DNA from: Acidobacteriaceae bacterium
Lineage (GTDB): Bacteria > Acidobacteriota > Terriglobia > Terriglobales > Acidobacteriaceae
NCBI GenBank assembly: GCA_003140655.1
Contig: PLKR01000473.1
Span: 11,721 to 21,962 of the forward strand
Length of the DNA: 10,242 nt
Direction: 5' to 3'
Program-made: the position numbers and the translations under genes
The notes under the pieces: model-generated
What the model saw: only the letters and a program-made list of their open reading frames with translations
Databases searched by the model: none
Told to the model about the DNA's origin: nothing
In this document: piece by piece, positions 1 to 5,678 of the stretch
How positions within the stretch are numbered: position 1 is the first letter of the stretch
Layout: each line of letters opens with the position of its first letter

Positions 1-430
1 TCGAGACCATGACATTGGCCGGCTTCAGGTCACGATGCACAATGCCTTTCTCATGCGCCGCCGCGAGCGCGTCGCCCAGCGCACCGGCAATCTCAACGAT
101 CTGTTCAACCGGGAGCCCGGCCGCGGGGATCAGGCGGTCAAGTGGCTGCCCTTCGACGAGCTGCATAGTCAGGAAGTGGACGCCATCGCATTCCTCCACT
201 GAATAGATGGTGACGATGTTCGGGTGGTCGAGTTGGGCAAGGGCCTTCGCCTCGCGGCGAAAGCGCGCGAGCCTCTCAGGATCGTGCGCCATTTCGGCGG
301 GGAGCACCTTGAGCGCCACGTCGCGGCCGAGTTTCGTGTCGGTGGCGCGATACACCTCGCCCATACCACCCGCGCCTAACGATGACTGGATTTCATACGG
401 GCCGAGTTTGGAGCCGGAGATTAGCGCCAT
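1..430 (-). CDS. Ser/Thr protein kinase, N-terminal part (cut by left edge)
   Basis: Hanks-type eukaryotic-like Ser/Thr kinase that would phosphorylate proteins with ATP. Reading leftward from ATG at 430, 143 residues are present and the frame stays open at the window edge. Visible kinase landmarks: glycine-rich loop LGAGGMGEVY (residues 18-27), ATP-anchoring lysine K41 in VALKVLP, alpha-C glutamate E60 in FRREAK, LDHPNIV strand near 65-71, and catalytic loop HRDLKPAN (132-139) with base D134 and N139. The DFG motif, the activation loop and any sensor or membrane segment lie outside. The MALISGSKLGPYEI opening is the usual start of such acidobacterial kinases, which supports this ATG. No Shine-Dalgarno is seen; a TATAAT sits 9 nt upstream, so the message could be nearly leaderless. 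It is divergent from the outer-membrane protein gene. The family call is secure; substrate unknown. Confidence 0.95.
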   Translation of the reverse strand, partial: MALISGSKLGPYEIQSSLGAGGMGEVYRATDTKLGRDVALKVLPAEMAHDPERLARFRREAKALAQLDHPNIVTIYSVEECDGVHFLTMQLVEGQPLDRLIPAAGLPVEQIVEIAGALGDALAAAHEKGIVHRDLKPANVMVS

Positions 431-439
431 CCGGCCGCC

Positions 440-445
440 ATTATA
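440..445 (-). promoter_or_regulatory. possible -10 box of the kinase gene
   Basis: A perfect TATAAT on the minus strand ends 9 nt before the kinase ATG. Transcription would begin within a few bases of the start codon, giving a leaderless or near-leaderless mRNA, in line with the absence of a Shine-Dalgarno. No good -35 hexamer lies 16-18 bp upstream (AGGGCG at 17 bp), so this could be a chance match. Confidence 0.3.
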
Positions 446-730
446 GTCCCATCGAACGGCGTCGCCCTCTTGCCGGTAACGGCTTCGGGAAGTGTGCAAG
501 GCCGCCGATTGCGACCGGATGACGAACTGACTGGAAACTGACGACTACCCGGGGCGGCTTGCCAGGCAGAAGCAGCATCAAAGTTGGTAATATAACGTGA
601 TCCCGCCGCAACCAAGGCCAACGCCTTCCTGCGAGGAATCACAAGCGGAACCTTTACTGACGGCGCTTCTCGCCTCTTCATGCCGAGCGCTACGGTCCGC
701 CACCACGCCCGGTTTATGGGAGGAGAATGG
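446..730. other. divergent intergenic region, kinase / outer-membrane protein
   Basis: Non-coding stretch between two divergent genes. Frames open across it on both strands have no family resemblance and no ribosome binding site. The only AT-rich patch is around 588-600 (GGTAATATAACG), a conceivable promoter core for the rightward gene, but no matching -35 was found. No RNA gene or clear hairpin was recognised. The leader of the outer-membrane protein ends with GGAGGA at 719-724. Confidence 0.5.
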
Positions 731-1543
731 ATGATTGGAAAGTTCGCGAGCGCGCTGACGCTGCTGGTTCTGACAACTCTGCTGGGAGCGCAAGGATTCG
801 CCCAGGCAACGCTCCCCGGGCAACCTGCCGCGGCGCCCACCCCGGCGGCGCAACAGCCCGCGGCACAGCCACCCGCCGCACAGCAACCTGCGGCACAACA
901 GCCCGCCAGCGGCCAGGAACCCGCCGAGGAAGTGCCTATTTCGCGACGGAAAGCGCGCCCTAAAAACTATAAAAACTGGACCTTCGACGTGGGCCTCGGC
1001 GCTAATTTGGACAGCGGCGCGACTCGCTCTTTCGTGAGACAAGGGGGCGGAGTGGCCACCGCCGGTGTGGCTCGCAACGCGAATAAATATCTCGGGCTGC
1101 GCGCCGACTTTATCTTTGCCAATCTGCCGCTGCGCGACTCCGTGCTGCAAACGGCGCCGGCGACGGGAGACACAAACAACCTCTACGCCATCACACTTGA
1201 TCCCATTATTAACGTCCCAGTGAACAAGAGTTTCGGTGGATATATCCTGTTTGGCCCCGGCTTCTATCATCGCGCCGGGAGCCTGAGCGGCGACACCACG
1301 GTTCCGGGTTCGGGGTGCAATCCGTTCTGGATCTGGTGGGGTGCGTGCAAGGGTGTCAGCATTCCTCTCAGCGGCGACTTCGTCAACTCTAATCAGAGCG
1401 CATTCGGTTACAACTTTGGGGCCGGCGTGACGCGCAAGATGCCGAGTGGCGTGGAGATCTACGGGGAGTTCCGCCTTATGCACGGTAAAAACGGCACCAT
1501 CACAACCGATGTGCGGCCGATTACGATCGGCGTTCGGTGGTAG
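731..1543 (+). CDS. exported outer-membrane beta-barrel-like protein
   Basis: Predicted 270-residue outer-membrane protein of unknown role. ATG at 731 is chosen over in-frame ATGs at 680 and 716 because GGAGGA (719-724) precedes it by about 7 nt and a classic signal peptide follows: charged MIGK, hydrophobic stretch to residue 20, and a likely signal peptidase I site after AQA (24-26). Residues about 31-66 are a low-complexity Pro/Ala/Gln linker built from AAQQP/AAQPP units. From about 82 to the end the chain alternates polar and aromatic residues as in beta strands (WTFDVGLGANL, YILFGPGFYHR, YGEFRLMHG), and it ends ITIGVRW, a C-terminal aromatic like the barrel-assembly signal. A Trp-rich loop with two Cys (CNPFWIWWGAC, about 196-206) is unusual. 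It is convergent with pqqE. Exact family not recognised; small OmpA/OmpW-like barrels are the nearest idea. Confidence 0.85.
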   Translation: MIGKFASALTLLVLTTLLGAQGFAQATLPGQPAAAPTPAAQQPAAQPPAAQQPAAQQPASGQEPAEEVPISRRKARPKNYKNWTFDVGLGANLDSGATRSFVRQGGGVATAGVARNANKYLGLRADFIFANLPLRDSVLQTAPATGDTNNLYAITLDPIINVPVNKSFGGYILFGPGFYHRAGSLSGDTTVPGSGCNPFWIWWGACKGVSIPLSGDFVNSNQSAFGYNFGAGVTRKMPSGVEIYGEFRLMHGKNGTITTDVRPITIGVRW

Positions 1544-1571
1544 GGAGCATGGCTCGGCTACTCGGGCGGTT

Positions 1572-2705
1572 CTATTCAGGATTAGTGCGGTAACTCCATA
1601 GGGTTCCAGCCCGCTGCTGCAACTGCACGAACGATACGACGGGGACGAGCTGCGAAACCGCTGCGCTTGAGTTGGCTGCAACCAACGCTGCTTCAACGAT
1701 GTGGTGCGCGGGCGCCAGCGAGCAGGCAGGGTCCGTGGCGGCTGCGTCGCCGGCTAGAAGCAGAGCCTGACAGCGGCATCCACCAAAATCTTCCGTGCGC
1801 CGGTCGCAACTGCGGCACGGTTCCGGCATCCATTCTTCGCCGCGAAAACGCTGGAATGAAGAAGACTGTTGCCAGATAAATTCCAGCGTTTGTTCGCGGA
1901 CATTTTCGAATTCGAGCCCGGGAATGACTTCCGCGGCGTGACAGGGAAGGACTTTGCCGGACGGATTGATGAGCATCAATCTATGCCCCCATCCGCCCAT
2001 GCAGGCCTTGGGGTAACGCGCGTAGTAATCGGGCGCCACCGAATCGATGCGGATGCGTCCGGAGAGGCGTTTTTCCGCGGCGGATACCGCTTCTACGGTT
2101 TTTTCGAGTTGCACTCGCGTGGGCAGCAGCGCTGCTCGATTCTCTAATGCCCAGCCGTAATACTGGGTGTGGGCGATCTCCATGCGTTCAGGCGCGAGCT
2201 GCTCAATGAAGGAGATCATCTCTTCGAGGTGATCGATGTTCTGCCGGTGGATGACAAGATTCACAGTGAAGGCAATCTTGTGGCGGCGGATGATGCGCGA
2301 CAGTTCAATCTTGTGGGCGTGCGCTTTAGCTCCGGCAATCCAGTTGGCTGAGTCCTCGCGCGAATCCTGAAAGCTGAGCTGGATGTGGTCGAGTCCGGCC
2401 TCAACCAGCGCCTGCAGCCGAGTTTCAGCAAGCCCGAGGCCGGAGGTGATGAGGTTGGTGTAGAGGCCTGCGGCGCGCGCACCTGCGATGAGTTCCGTTA
2501 GATCCGGCCGCGCCAGCGGTTCGCCGCCCGTGAAGTGAGCGTGCAGCATTCCCAACTTACCCGCCTGCTGGAGAACGTCGATCCACTCTTCGGTGGAAAG
2601 TTCCGAATTTACTGCCGCCAACTCAAGCGGATTCGAGCAATAAACGCAGTGCAGCGGGCAGCGATGCGTGATCTCGGCGATGAGGGCTAGCGGGTTGGGA
2701 ATCAT
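1572..2705 (-). CDS. pqqE: PqqE, radical SAM peptide cross-linking enzyme of PQQ synthesis
   Basis: 377-residue radical SAM/SPASM enzyme that joins Glu and Tyr side chains of the PqqA precursor, the first step to the quinone cofactor PQQ, working with the chaperone PqqD. Seen directly: CxxxCxxC cluster site C16-C20-C23 in HRCPLHCVYC followed by SNP, GGEP (60-63) for SAM binding, and C-terminal auxiliary-cluster cysteines C235 (CMGGWGH), C255 (LPCHA), C297, C300, C310, C312 and C328, with the family-typical D301 and CRCQA segment. Length matches the family. The frame is open 44 codons further to 2837, but that extension runs through a G/C hairpin repeat and has no homology feel; MIPNPLALIAEITHRCP is the normal family start. 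No strong Shine-Dalgarno is seen at either start. It lies about 2.4 kb downstream of pqqD on the same strand rather than next to it, so it probably needs its own promoter. Confidence 0.95.
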   Translation of the reverse strand: MIPNPLALIAEITHRCPLHCVYCSNPLELAAVNSELSTEEWIDVLQQAGKLGMLHAHFTGGEPLARPDLTELIAGARAAGLYTNLITSGLGLAETRLQALVEAGLDHIQLSFQDSREDSANWIAGAKAHAHKIELSRIIRRHKIAFTVNLVIHRQNIDHLEEMISFIEQLAPERMEIAHTQYYGWALENRAALLPTRVQLEKTVEAVSAAEKRLSGRIRIDSVAPDYYARYPKACMGGWGHRLMLINPSGKVLPCHAAEVIPGLEFENVREQTLEFIWQQSSSFQRFRGEEWMPEPCRSCDRRTEDFGGCRCQALLLAGDAAATDPACSLAPAHHIVEAALVAANSSAAVSQLVPVVSFVQLQQRAGTLWSYRTNPE

Positions 2706-2814
2706 CGGTGGCGCGAGTGAATCATCCTGTGGATTTCTGCCTGTAATAATTTCGTCAGCGGTGCGGCTTAAGCCCTCTGCACGGTTCGATTCTGGGCTCG
2801 AAAGTCCTGTTGTC

Positions 2815-2829
2815 AGGGGGGTGCCCCCT
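2815..2829. repeat. perfect G/C stem-loop, likely part of an interspersed repeat
   Basis: AGGGGG (2815-2820), loop GTG, CCCCCT (2824-2829) make a perfect 6-bp hairpin followed by CCCACCATATTTT. From memory, runs of the type GGGGGGTACCCCCTCCCCC followed by an AT-rich CAAA-containing tail recur in intergenic regions of acidobacterial genomes. I cannot verify copy number here. Because it sits inside the 5' extension of the pqqE frame, it argues against the upstream start. Confidence 0.5.
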
Positions 2830-2895
2830 CCCACCATATTTTCGCAAACTCTCTAAACATGCGGGGACGGCGCATGTGCCCTGCATAGAATCTGC

Positions 2896-2950
2896 GCAAA
2901 AGCTAGATTGCAAATAACTTAGATGCAAAATCTAGGCAACAAAGGACTTA
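2896..2950 (+). repeat. tandem imperfect direct repeat, two 26-bp units
   Basis: Unit 1 is 2896-2921 and unit 2 is 2925-2950. Aligned without gaps they agree at 19 of 26 positions: both begin GCAAAA, have CTAG at positions 8-11, CAAA at 16-19 and end ACTTA. The spacer is GAT minus-one style (3 nt, 2922-2924). It lies in the AT-rich tail after the G/C hairpin and may be part of the same interspersed element, or a pair of protein-binding sites upstream of pqqE. Confidence 0.5.
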
Positions 2951-3063
2951 CGGTCATTGCAGTCCAGGCTGACTAAACTGCTTCGCCTTGACCATCATGG
3001 CCTGATTTCGAGTGGAAGGCAAGGTCGGATGTCACGACGGGGGTGTGGATCGGGACGGTGGTT

Positions 3064-3327
3064 TCATCGTTCGTATACGGCGCTACGGTGACGGATCCGC
3101 GTCGCCTCTACCAGCAATTTTGTGTTGTCGATGGTGTAGACAGCGCGGTAGTCCCCGATACGAATGCGCCATTCACGATCACCGCCTTGTAGCTTCTTGC
3201 AGCCTGGAGGGCGGGGATTGGAAGCCAGGTTTTCCAGTCGCGAAATGATGCGCGCGATCAATGGGCTGGACAGCCTTTTGAGTTCCTTCTCCGCACTGGA
3301 CGTCAGTGCGACGTGATAGCTAGCCAT
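3064..3327 (-). CDS. RelE/ParE-superfamily toxin
   Basis: 87-residue toxin-like protein of the RelE/ParE fold. RelE members cleave ribosome-bound mRNA, while ParE members poison gyrase; the sequence cannot settle which. Motifs seen: N-terminal helix AEKELKRLSSPLIARIISRLENLA, K44-K45-L46 and G48 (KKLQGG), core strand WRIRIGDYRAVYTID (53-67) with R54, R56 and R61, and the C-terminal H80-R81 with Y85 typical of the mRNA-cleaving RelE group. Length is normal. The start ATG at 3327 overlaps the end of the antitoxin frame by 8 bp, so the pair is translationally coupled. It appears intact. I favour an mRNA interferase because of the Arg-rich core and terminal HR..Y, with moderate certainty. Confidence 0.9.
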   Translation of the reverse strand: MASYHVALTSSAEKELKRLSSPLIARIISRLENLASNPRPPGCKKLQGGDREWRIRIGDYRAVYTIDNTKLLVEATRIRHRSAVYER

Positions 3328-3511
3328 GCAGCTTCGCGCTCTTGATGAGGTCGGACTTCACCCTGTCGAGCGGGATGCGTTTTTCGTGCCGCCGCGATCG
3401 GGAGACCAGCACGTCCTCGATGTCCTCCCAGAGTGCCTTGTGTTTCTTGAGGTCGATCACGGCCGCCGTTTTGCGGCCTTTTTCGTCGGTGATGAACTGT
3501 ATTCCGGTCAT
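3320..3511 (-). CDS. antitoxin partner of the RelE/ParE-type toxin
   Basis: 63-residue small charged protein directly upstream of the toxin and overlapping it by 8 bp, the normal antitoxin-first order. It opens MTGIQFITDEKGRKTAAVIDLKK, a beta-strand-rich start like small Phd/RelB-like antitoxins, then a helical half LWEDIEDVLVSRSRRHEKR and a basic C-terminal part. It should bind and neutralise the toxin and repress the shared promoter. AGGAG about 10 nt before ATG 3511 serves as the ribosome site and lies inside a palindrome. I recognise the family look (KGRKTAVVLDLKKH...LWED) but know no fixed name for it. Confidence 0.85.
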   Translation of the reverse strand: MTGIQFITDEKGRKTAAVIDLKKHKALWEDIEDVLVSRSRRHEKRIPLDRVKSDLIKSAKLHG

Positions 3512-3512
3512 G

Positions 3513-3526
3513 AGGAGAGGTCTCCT
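3513..3526. promoter_or_regulatory. palindrome over the antitoxin ribosome binding site, operator candidate
   Basis: AGGAGA (3513-3518), GG, TCTCCT (3521-3526): 6-bp perfect arms with a 2-bp centre. The right arm on the minus strand carries the Shine-Dalgarno AGGAGA of the antitoxin gene. A palindrome at this place is typical of toxin-antitoxin self-repression, or it could fold in the mRNA and hide the ribosome site. Confidence 0.45.
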
Positions 3527-3547
3527 GCGTCGTGGGAACCTGTTCTC

Positions 3548-3576
3548 ACCCTAATTTCGACGGCTTGTGCTGTCAA
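3548..3576 (-). promoter_or_regulatory. promoter candidate of the RelE-type toxin-antitoxin operon
   Basis: Minus strand: perfect -35 TTGACA (3576-3571), exactly 17 bp spacer, then TAGGGT (3553-3548), which matches the -10 consensus at 3 of 6 positions. The antitoxin ATG follows 36 nt later. The -35 is convincing and the -10 poor, as might suit a tightly repressed promoter. Confidence 0.45.
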
Positions 3577-3625
3577 CCAAATAGTGGGAGAGCGCGGATG
3601 ACAGTTTTTTCCCGGCGTGACGCTA

Positions 3626-3653
3626 TTGTCAAACCATGGTAAAAGGTTAAGAT
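3626..3653 (+). promoter_or_regulatory. promoter candidate of the DUF433/DUF5615 operon
   Basis: TTGTCA (3626-3631, 5 of 6 to consensus), 16 bp spacer, TAAGAT (3648-3653, 4 of 6). The DUF433 ATG at 3671 follows by 17 nt, with GAGCAGG at 3657-3663 as a modest ribosome site. It fires away from the RelE-type promoter on the opposite strand. Confidence 0.3.
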
Positions 3654-3670
3654 TAAGAGCAGGCAAAAAC

Positions 3671-3940
3671 ATGGCGACTCTCGATTGGTCTCAATGCCCA
3701 GCGGTTGAAAGTGTGCCGGGAAGACTAAGCGGCGCGTGGGTGTTTCGCGATACCCGCATGCCCGTATCCACCGTGTTCGAGAATCTCGAAGCTGGCGCGA
3801 CTGTAGATGAGATTACGGAATGGTTTGACATCTCGAAAGAGCAGGTGATCGAAGTCTTGCAATTCGCCGCTCGCAGCCTTGCAGCGCCGGTTCCCGCACA
3901 GCCGGTAAGCGCGTCTTCCCGAGATGCTCATTCTTTTTGA
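3671..3940 (+). CDS. DUF433 protein, probable antitoxin of a VapBC-like pair
   Basis: 89-residue DUF433-type protein. Family hallmarks seen: an opening strand (MATLDWSQCPAVESVPGRL), the RDTRMPVSTVFENLEAGATVDEITEWFDISKEQ core where family members read GTRIPV..VLELLAAG.S.EEI, and a helix ending in AARSL. The tail after about residue 70 (PVPAQPVSASSRDAHSF) is a low-complexity extension. DUF433 proteins typically stand just before PIN-like DUF5615 proteins and are taken to be their antitoxins; here the downstream gene overlaps by 17 bp. ATG 3671 is preferred over in-frame ATG 3617 because the extra 18 residues are not family-like and GAGCAGG lies upstream of 3671. The first half of the motif, usually C.GrPvIrGTRiPV, is loosely kept (SGAWVFRDTRMPV). 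Confidence 0.85.
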   Translation: MATLDWSQCPAVESVPGRLSGAWVFRDTRMPVSTVFENLEAGATVDEITEWFDISKEQVIEVLQFAARSLAAPVPAQPVSASSRDAHSF

Positions 3941-4253
3941 CCATGGCGTACCGGCCCCACTGGTTCCGTATCTGGTCGACCATACCGTCGTCAAAGCAAA
4001 GGACCGCGGATGGGATAGGCTTTCCAACGGCGACTTGCTGGCCGAAGCGGAGCGTGCCGGGTTCGAGGTTTTTCTTACGGCTGACAAGAATATCCGGTAC
4101 CAGCAGAATCTTGCTGGCCGCAGAATAGCTGTTGTGGTGCTGAGCACTCCGCAATGGCCGCTGGTTCGATCCCATGTGGAAAAAATTGCAGCGGCGATTA
4201 ATGCGGCCACGCCCGGCAGCTATGCCGAGGTGCAGATTCCGCGCAAGTCCTGA
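3924..4253 (+). CDS. DUF5615 PIN-like protein, probable toxin nuclease
   Basis: 109-residue protein of the DUF5615 (Mut7-C-like, PIN-related) group, expected to be a small metal-dependent RNase toxin. Acidic and conserved positions visible: D6 in LILFDHGVP, W30-D31 following the KDRG turn, N35-G-D37-L-L, and D54 in LTADKNIRYQQNL, then a buried strand RIAVVVLSTPQWP and a C-terminal helix. Length is usual for the family. The start overlaps the last 17 bp of DUF433 and has only a weak ribosome site, so coupling to DUF433 translation is likely. The pair has the classic antitoxin-then-toxin order. Toxicity has been shown for few members of this group; the role is inferred from domain and context. 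Confidence 0.85.
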   Translation: MLILFDHGVPAPLVPYLVDHTVVKAKDRGWDRLSNGDLLAEAERAGFEVFLTADKNIRYQQNLAGRRIAVVVLSTPQWPLVRSHVEKIAAAINAATPGSYAEVQIPRKS

Positions 4254-4310
4254 TGCCGGTGGGTGGCGCCGCTCGGGCGTCCGATAATTAACCGGTGTCG
4301 CCCAAGACTC

Positions 4311-4344
4311 CGCCTCTGCCCATTAATCTAGAAGGGCGGAGGCG
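4311..4344. terminator. strong hairpin between convergent genes
   Basis: CGCCTCTGCCC (4311-4321) pairs with GGGCGGAGGCG (4334-4344): 11 bp with one T/G position, 12-nt AT-rich loop. It lies between the end of the DUF5615 gene and the end of the DUF2971 gene, whose stop codon is in the loop and whose last codons form one arm. There is no T tract on either side, so an intrinsic terminator is not assured; an RNA-stabilising 3' hairpin is the other reading. The rest of the 4254-4327 gap shows nothing. Confidence 0.45.
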
Positions 4345-5050
4345 CATTCATTGCGGACCATTCCACGCGATCTCTCAGCGCGGGCGCATAATTCTCCACC
4401 GTAGTTCTTACCGTCTCCATGAACGAGTGGTCGGCTTCGGGATGGACGCGGATGGATTCCACAGCTCCCAGCTCCCATTCGAGACTGTGGCCGAGGGTTT
4501 TCGGTTGGATGTCCTCGACGTCATTTATGTCAGCGAAATGAACGATGCGAACCTCTTGTTCGTATGCGAACATCAGTCGCTTCTTCGTCACGAGATCTTC
4601 ACGGATAGGAGTTCGCCTGTTGCATCCGGGGATTTCATAGGTGACTGGAAGCACACGTAAGTCGCCGACCGATGCCCGGAGTTTAGCTAATGTCGTTTGG
4701 ATTGCAACTCCTTCCCGTGGCGGACAGTAGATGCGCCATAAGGCGTGCGATTCGTGGTTAGACACGCTCCAGCAGTTGACGAATGTATGCCAGCGCCACA
4801 ATCTGATGATTCTTGCGGACCGTTGCATCGCGCTCTCCGGCACTTCCGGCGAAAGAATGTCGGTGAGCGGGTGGCGGGAAATCACATGCGCGAGTTGGTC
4901 CCCAGCAAGAGATATCTCCCACGGATCGCCGAGAAGATCCGCTCGCGATAGCCAGAGCTGCTTTTTCTGAAGCAGCCAAACGAACCGCGAGAAACCCATG
5001 TAACGCCACACCTTTTCAGAATCGACCGGCGCGCGGTCGTTTGTCATCAT
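4328..5050 (-). CDS. DUF2971-like protein
   Basis: 240-residue cytoplasmic protein resembling the DUF2971 family, whose function is unknown. Typical segments: VWRYMGFSRFVWLLQKKQLWLSRA (family: lyRY.s...fl.lL....lwfs....lnDP.E) then LLGDPWE near residues 40-46, FVNCWSVSNHESHALWRIY near 95-113 (family: CFS.....lMW..Ya), and a late YEQEVRIVHF strand. The frame is open to 5122, but MMTND at 5050 is preferred because AGGGA lies about 8-12 nt upstream on the minus strand and the extra 24 residues are not family-like; ATG 5047 is an alternative. It follows pqqD by 93 bp on the same strand and could be read from the pqq promoter, but nothing in it suggests PQQ chemistry. Such genes are often scattered accessory cargo; here it adjoins two toxin-antitoxin pairs. 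Confidence 0.75.
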   Translation of the reverse strand: MMTNDRAPVDSEKVWRYMGFSRFVWLLQKKQLWLSRADLLGDPWEISLAGDQLAHVISRHPLTDILSPEVPESAMQRSARIIRLWRWHTFVNCWSVSNHESHALWRIYCPPREGVAIQTTLAKLRASVGDLRVLPVTYEIPGCNRRTPIREDLVTKKRLMFAYEQEVRIVHFADINDVEDIQPKTLGHSLEWELGAVESIRVHPEADHSFMETVRTTVENYAPALRDRVEWSAMNAPPPF

Positions 5051-5143
5051 TGCGAGTTCCCTATGCTGGATTATCTCCGAGCCAAGCCAAGGGGGCAAGA
5101 AACGACTCAGCGATTGAATCACAGTTGGGCGGCGGGGCTGGGT

Positions 5144-5446
5144 CTAATAATCGACGATGCGCTTGTGACGCAGTTGCTCTAGAAATTGGCTGATGTCGGT
5201 CCGAATCTTGGCGGGATCGGCGTCGGCGAACTGAGCTTGCAGTTCTGCGATGATCTGGGCGAAGGTGCGCTGACCGTCGCAGCGCTCCAATACCTGCCGC
5301 CCTGTCCCTTGCAGCTTGATTGCGCCTTCGGGAAACAGGATGACACGCTCTTCGTTGCCGGGCTTATTCTCAGCACTAGGGTTTTCTGCTCCCCAGCGGC
5401 AACCGGCGGCAAGACGGGGCTGGCTGGAATCTTCGGGAGGGGGCAT
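5144..5446 (-). CDS. pqqD: PqqD, PqqA-binding chaperone of PQQ synthesis
   Basis: 100-residue RRE-type (RiPP recognition element) protein. PqqD binds the PqqA peptide and presents it to the radical SAM enzyme PqqE. Seen: QPRLAAGCRW start region, a strand VILFPEGAIKLQGTGRQVLERCDGQRTFAQIIAEL (family: llyPEg.lkLn.tA.eIL.lcDG.rtv.eIi..L), then the C-terminal helix DISQFLEQLRHKRIVDY. Length is close to the 90-95 usual residues. A short insertion of polar residues (AENPSAENKPGNEER) between the first two strands is variable in the family. It is separated from pqqC by 232 bp filled with palindromic repeats, not fused to either neighbour. ATG 5446 has no clear Shine-Dalgarno. Role inferred from family and the pqqB-C-D order. 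Confidence 0.92.
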   Translation of the reverse strand: MPPPEDSSQPRLAAGCRWGAENPSAENKPGNEERVILFPEGAIKLQGTGRQVLERCDGQRTFAQIIAELQAQFADADPAKIRTDISQFLEQLRHKRIVDY

Positions 5447-5510
5447 TAGTGTCGTGTCCCGGAAATATGCTGAATGACTGACAGTGCAAGGGTTGACATT
5501 CTCACCAGGT
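5447..5510. other. pqqD leader region
   Basis: Spacer between the repeat cluster and pqqD. It begins TAGTGTCGTGTCCCGGAAAT next to the pqqD start, a string I associate with recurring intergenic sequence in acidobacterial genomes but cannot confirm. A minus-strand CATATT is a possible -10, without a matching -35 at proper spacing. Confidence 0.3.
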
Positions 5511-5514
5511 ACCT

Positions 5515-5629
5515 CGGGCTAAAGCCCGCATTCATTTTCACGGCTTACGCGGCGCTGAAGCGCCGCTCTTCCACGGTACTCCGCGCTCTTCCACGGTACT
5601 CCGGGCGGCTGCGGCACGGCTTGAAGCCG
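5515..5629. repeat. cluster of three palindromes with a 20-bp tandem duplication
   Basis: Non-coding cluster between pqqC and pqqD. Palindrome 1: CGGGCTAAAGCCCG (5515-5528). Palindrome 2: GCGGCGCT GA AGCGCCGC (5549-5566), perfect 8-bp arms. Palindrome 3: CGGCTTGAAGCCG (5617-5629). Each has a TAAA/TGAA/TTGAA-like centre, the pattern of a composite repetitive extragenic element that I recognise from Acidobacteria. Between 2 and 3, CGCTCTTCCACGGTACTCCG occurs twice in exact tandem (5564-5583, 5584-5603), which looks like a recent duplication. Transcribed, it could form stable hairpins that terminate or stabilise the pqqBC message. Confidence 0.75.
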
Positions 5630-5678
5630 CGCCCTTTCAAAGCACATCAGACTCGCGCCGCGAATTTGTGGACACATG

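Larger units (their letters stand above)
2706..3063. other. non-coding spacer upstream of pqqE
   Basis: 358 bp between the RelE-type toxin gene and pqqE with no supported gene. It must hold any local pqqE promoter; the best minus-strand guess, TTAAGC-17 bp-TATTAC ending near 2745, is weak. It also contains a perfect 6-bp G/C hairpin, an imperfect inverted repeat (2859-2866 with 2879-2886) and a tandem imperfect repeat, listed separately. Base composition is more AT-rich around 2840-2950 than in the neighbouring genes. Confidence 0.5.

Noticed and set aside
578..1696. Long minus-strand frame of 372 codons
   Set aside because: It lies antisense to the outer-membrane protein gene, which has a signal peptide, linker, barrel-like strands and a near-perfect ribosome site. 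The antisense product is Arg-rich without recognisable domains.
2706..2837. 44-codon N-terminal extension of pqqE
   Set aside because: It passes through a perfect G/C hairpin repeat, has no ribosome site and is not part of PqqE proteins, which start just before the radical SAM cysteines.
2923..2976. 17-codon micro-frame MQNLGNKGLTVIAVQAD as a pqqA candidate
   Set aside because: It has no Glu-x3-Tyr pair, no ribosome site, and overlaps the tandem repeat.
3617..3670. 18-residue N-terminal extension of the DUF433 protein
   Set aside because: It would overlap the promoter candidate, is not family-like, and the ATG at 3671 has a nearer ribosome site.
3064..5050. Integrated mobile element with transposase or integrase
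   Set aside because: No transposase, integrase, terminal inverted repeats or target-site duplication could be recognised around the accessory genes, so no mobile element is called.
5515..5629. CRISPR array
   Set aside because: Only one exact 20-bp unit repeated once with no spacer between copies; no cas gene in the window.
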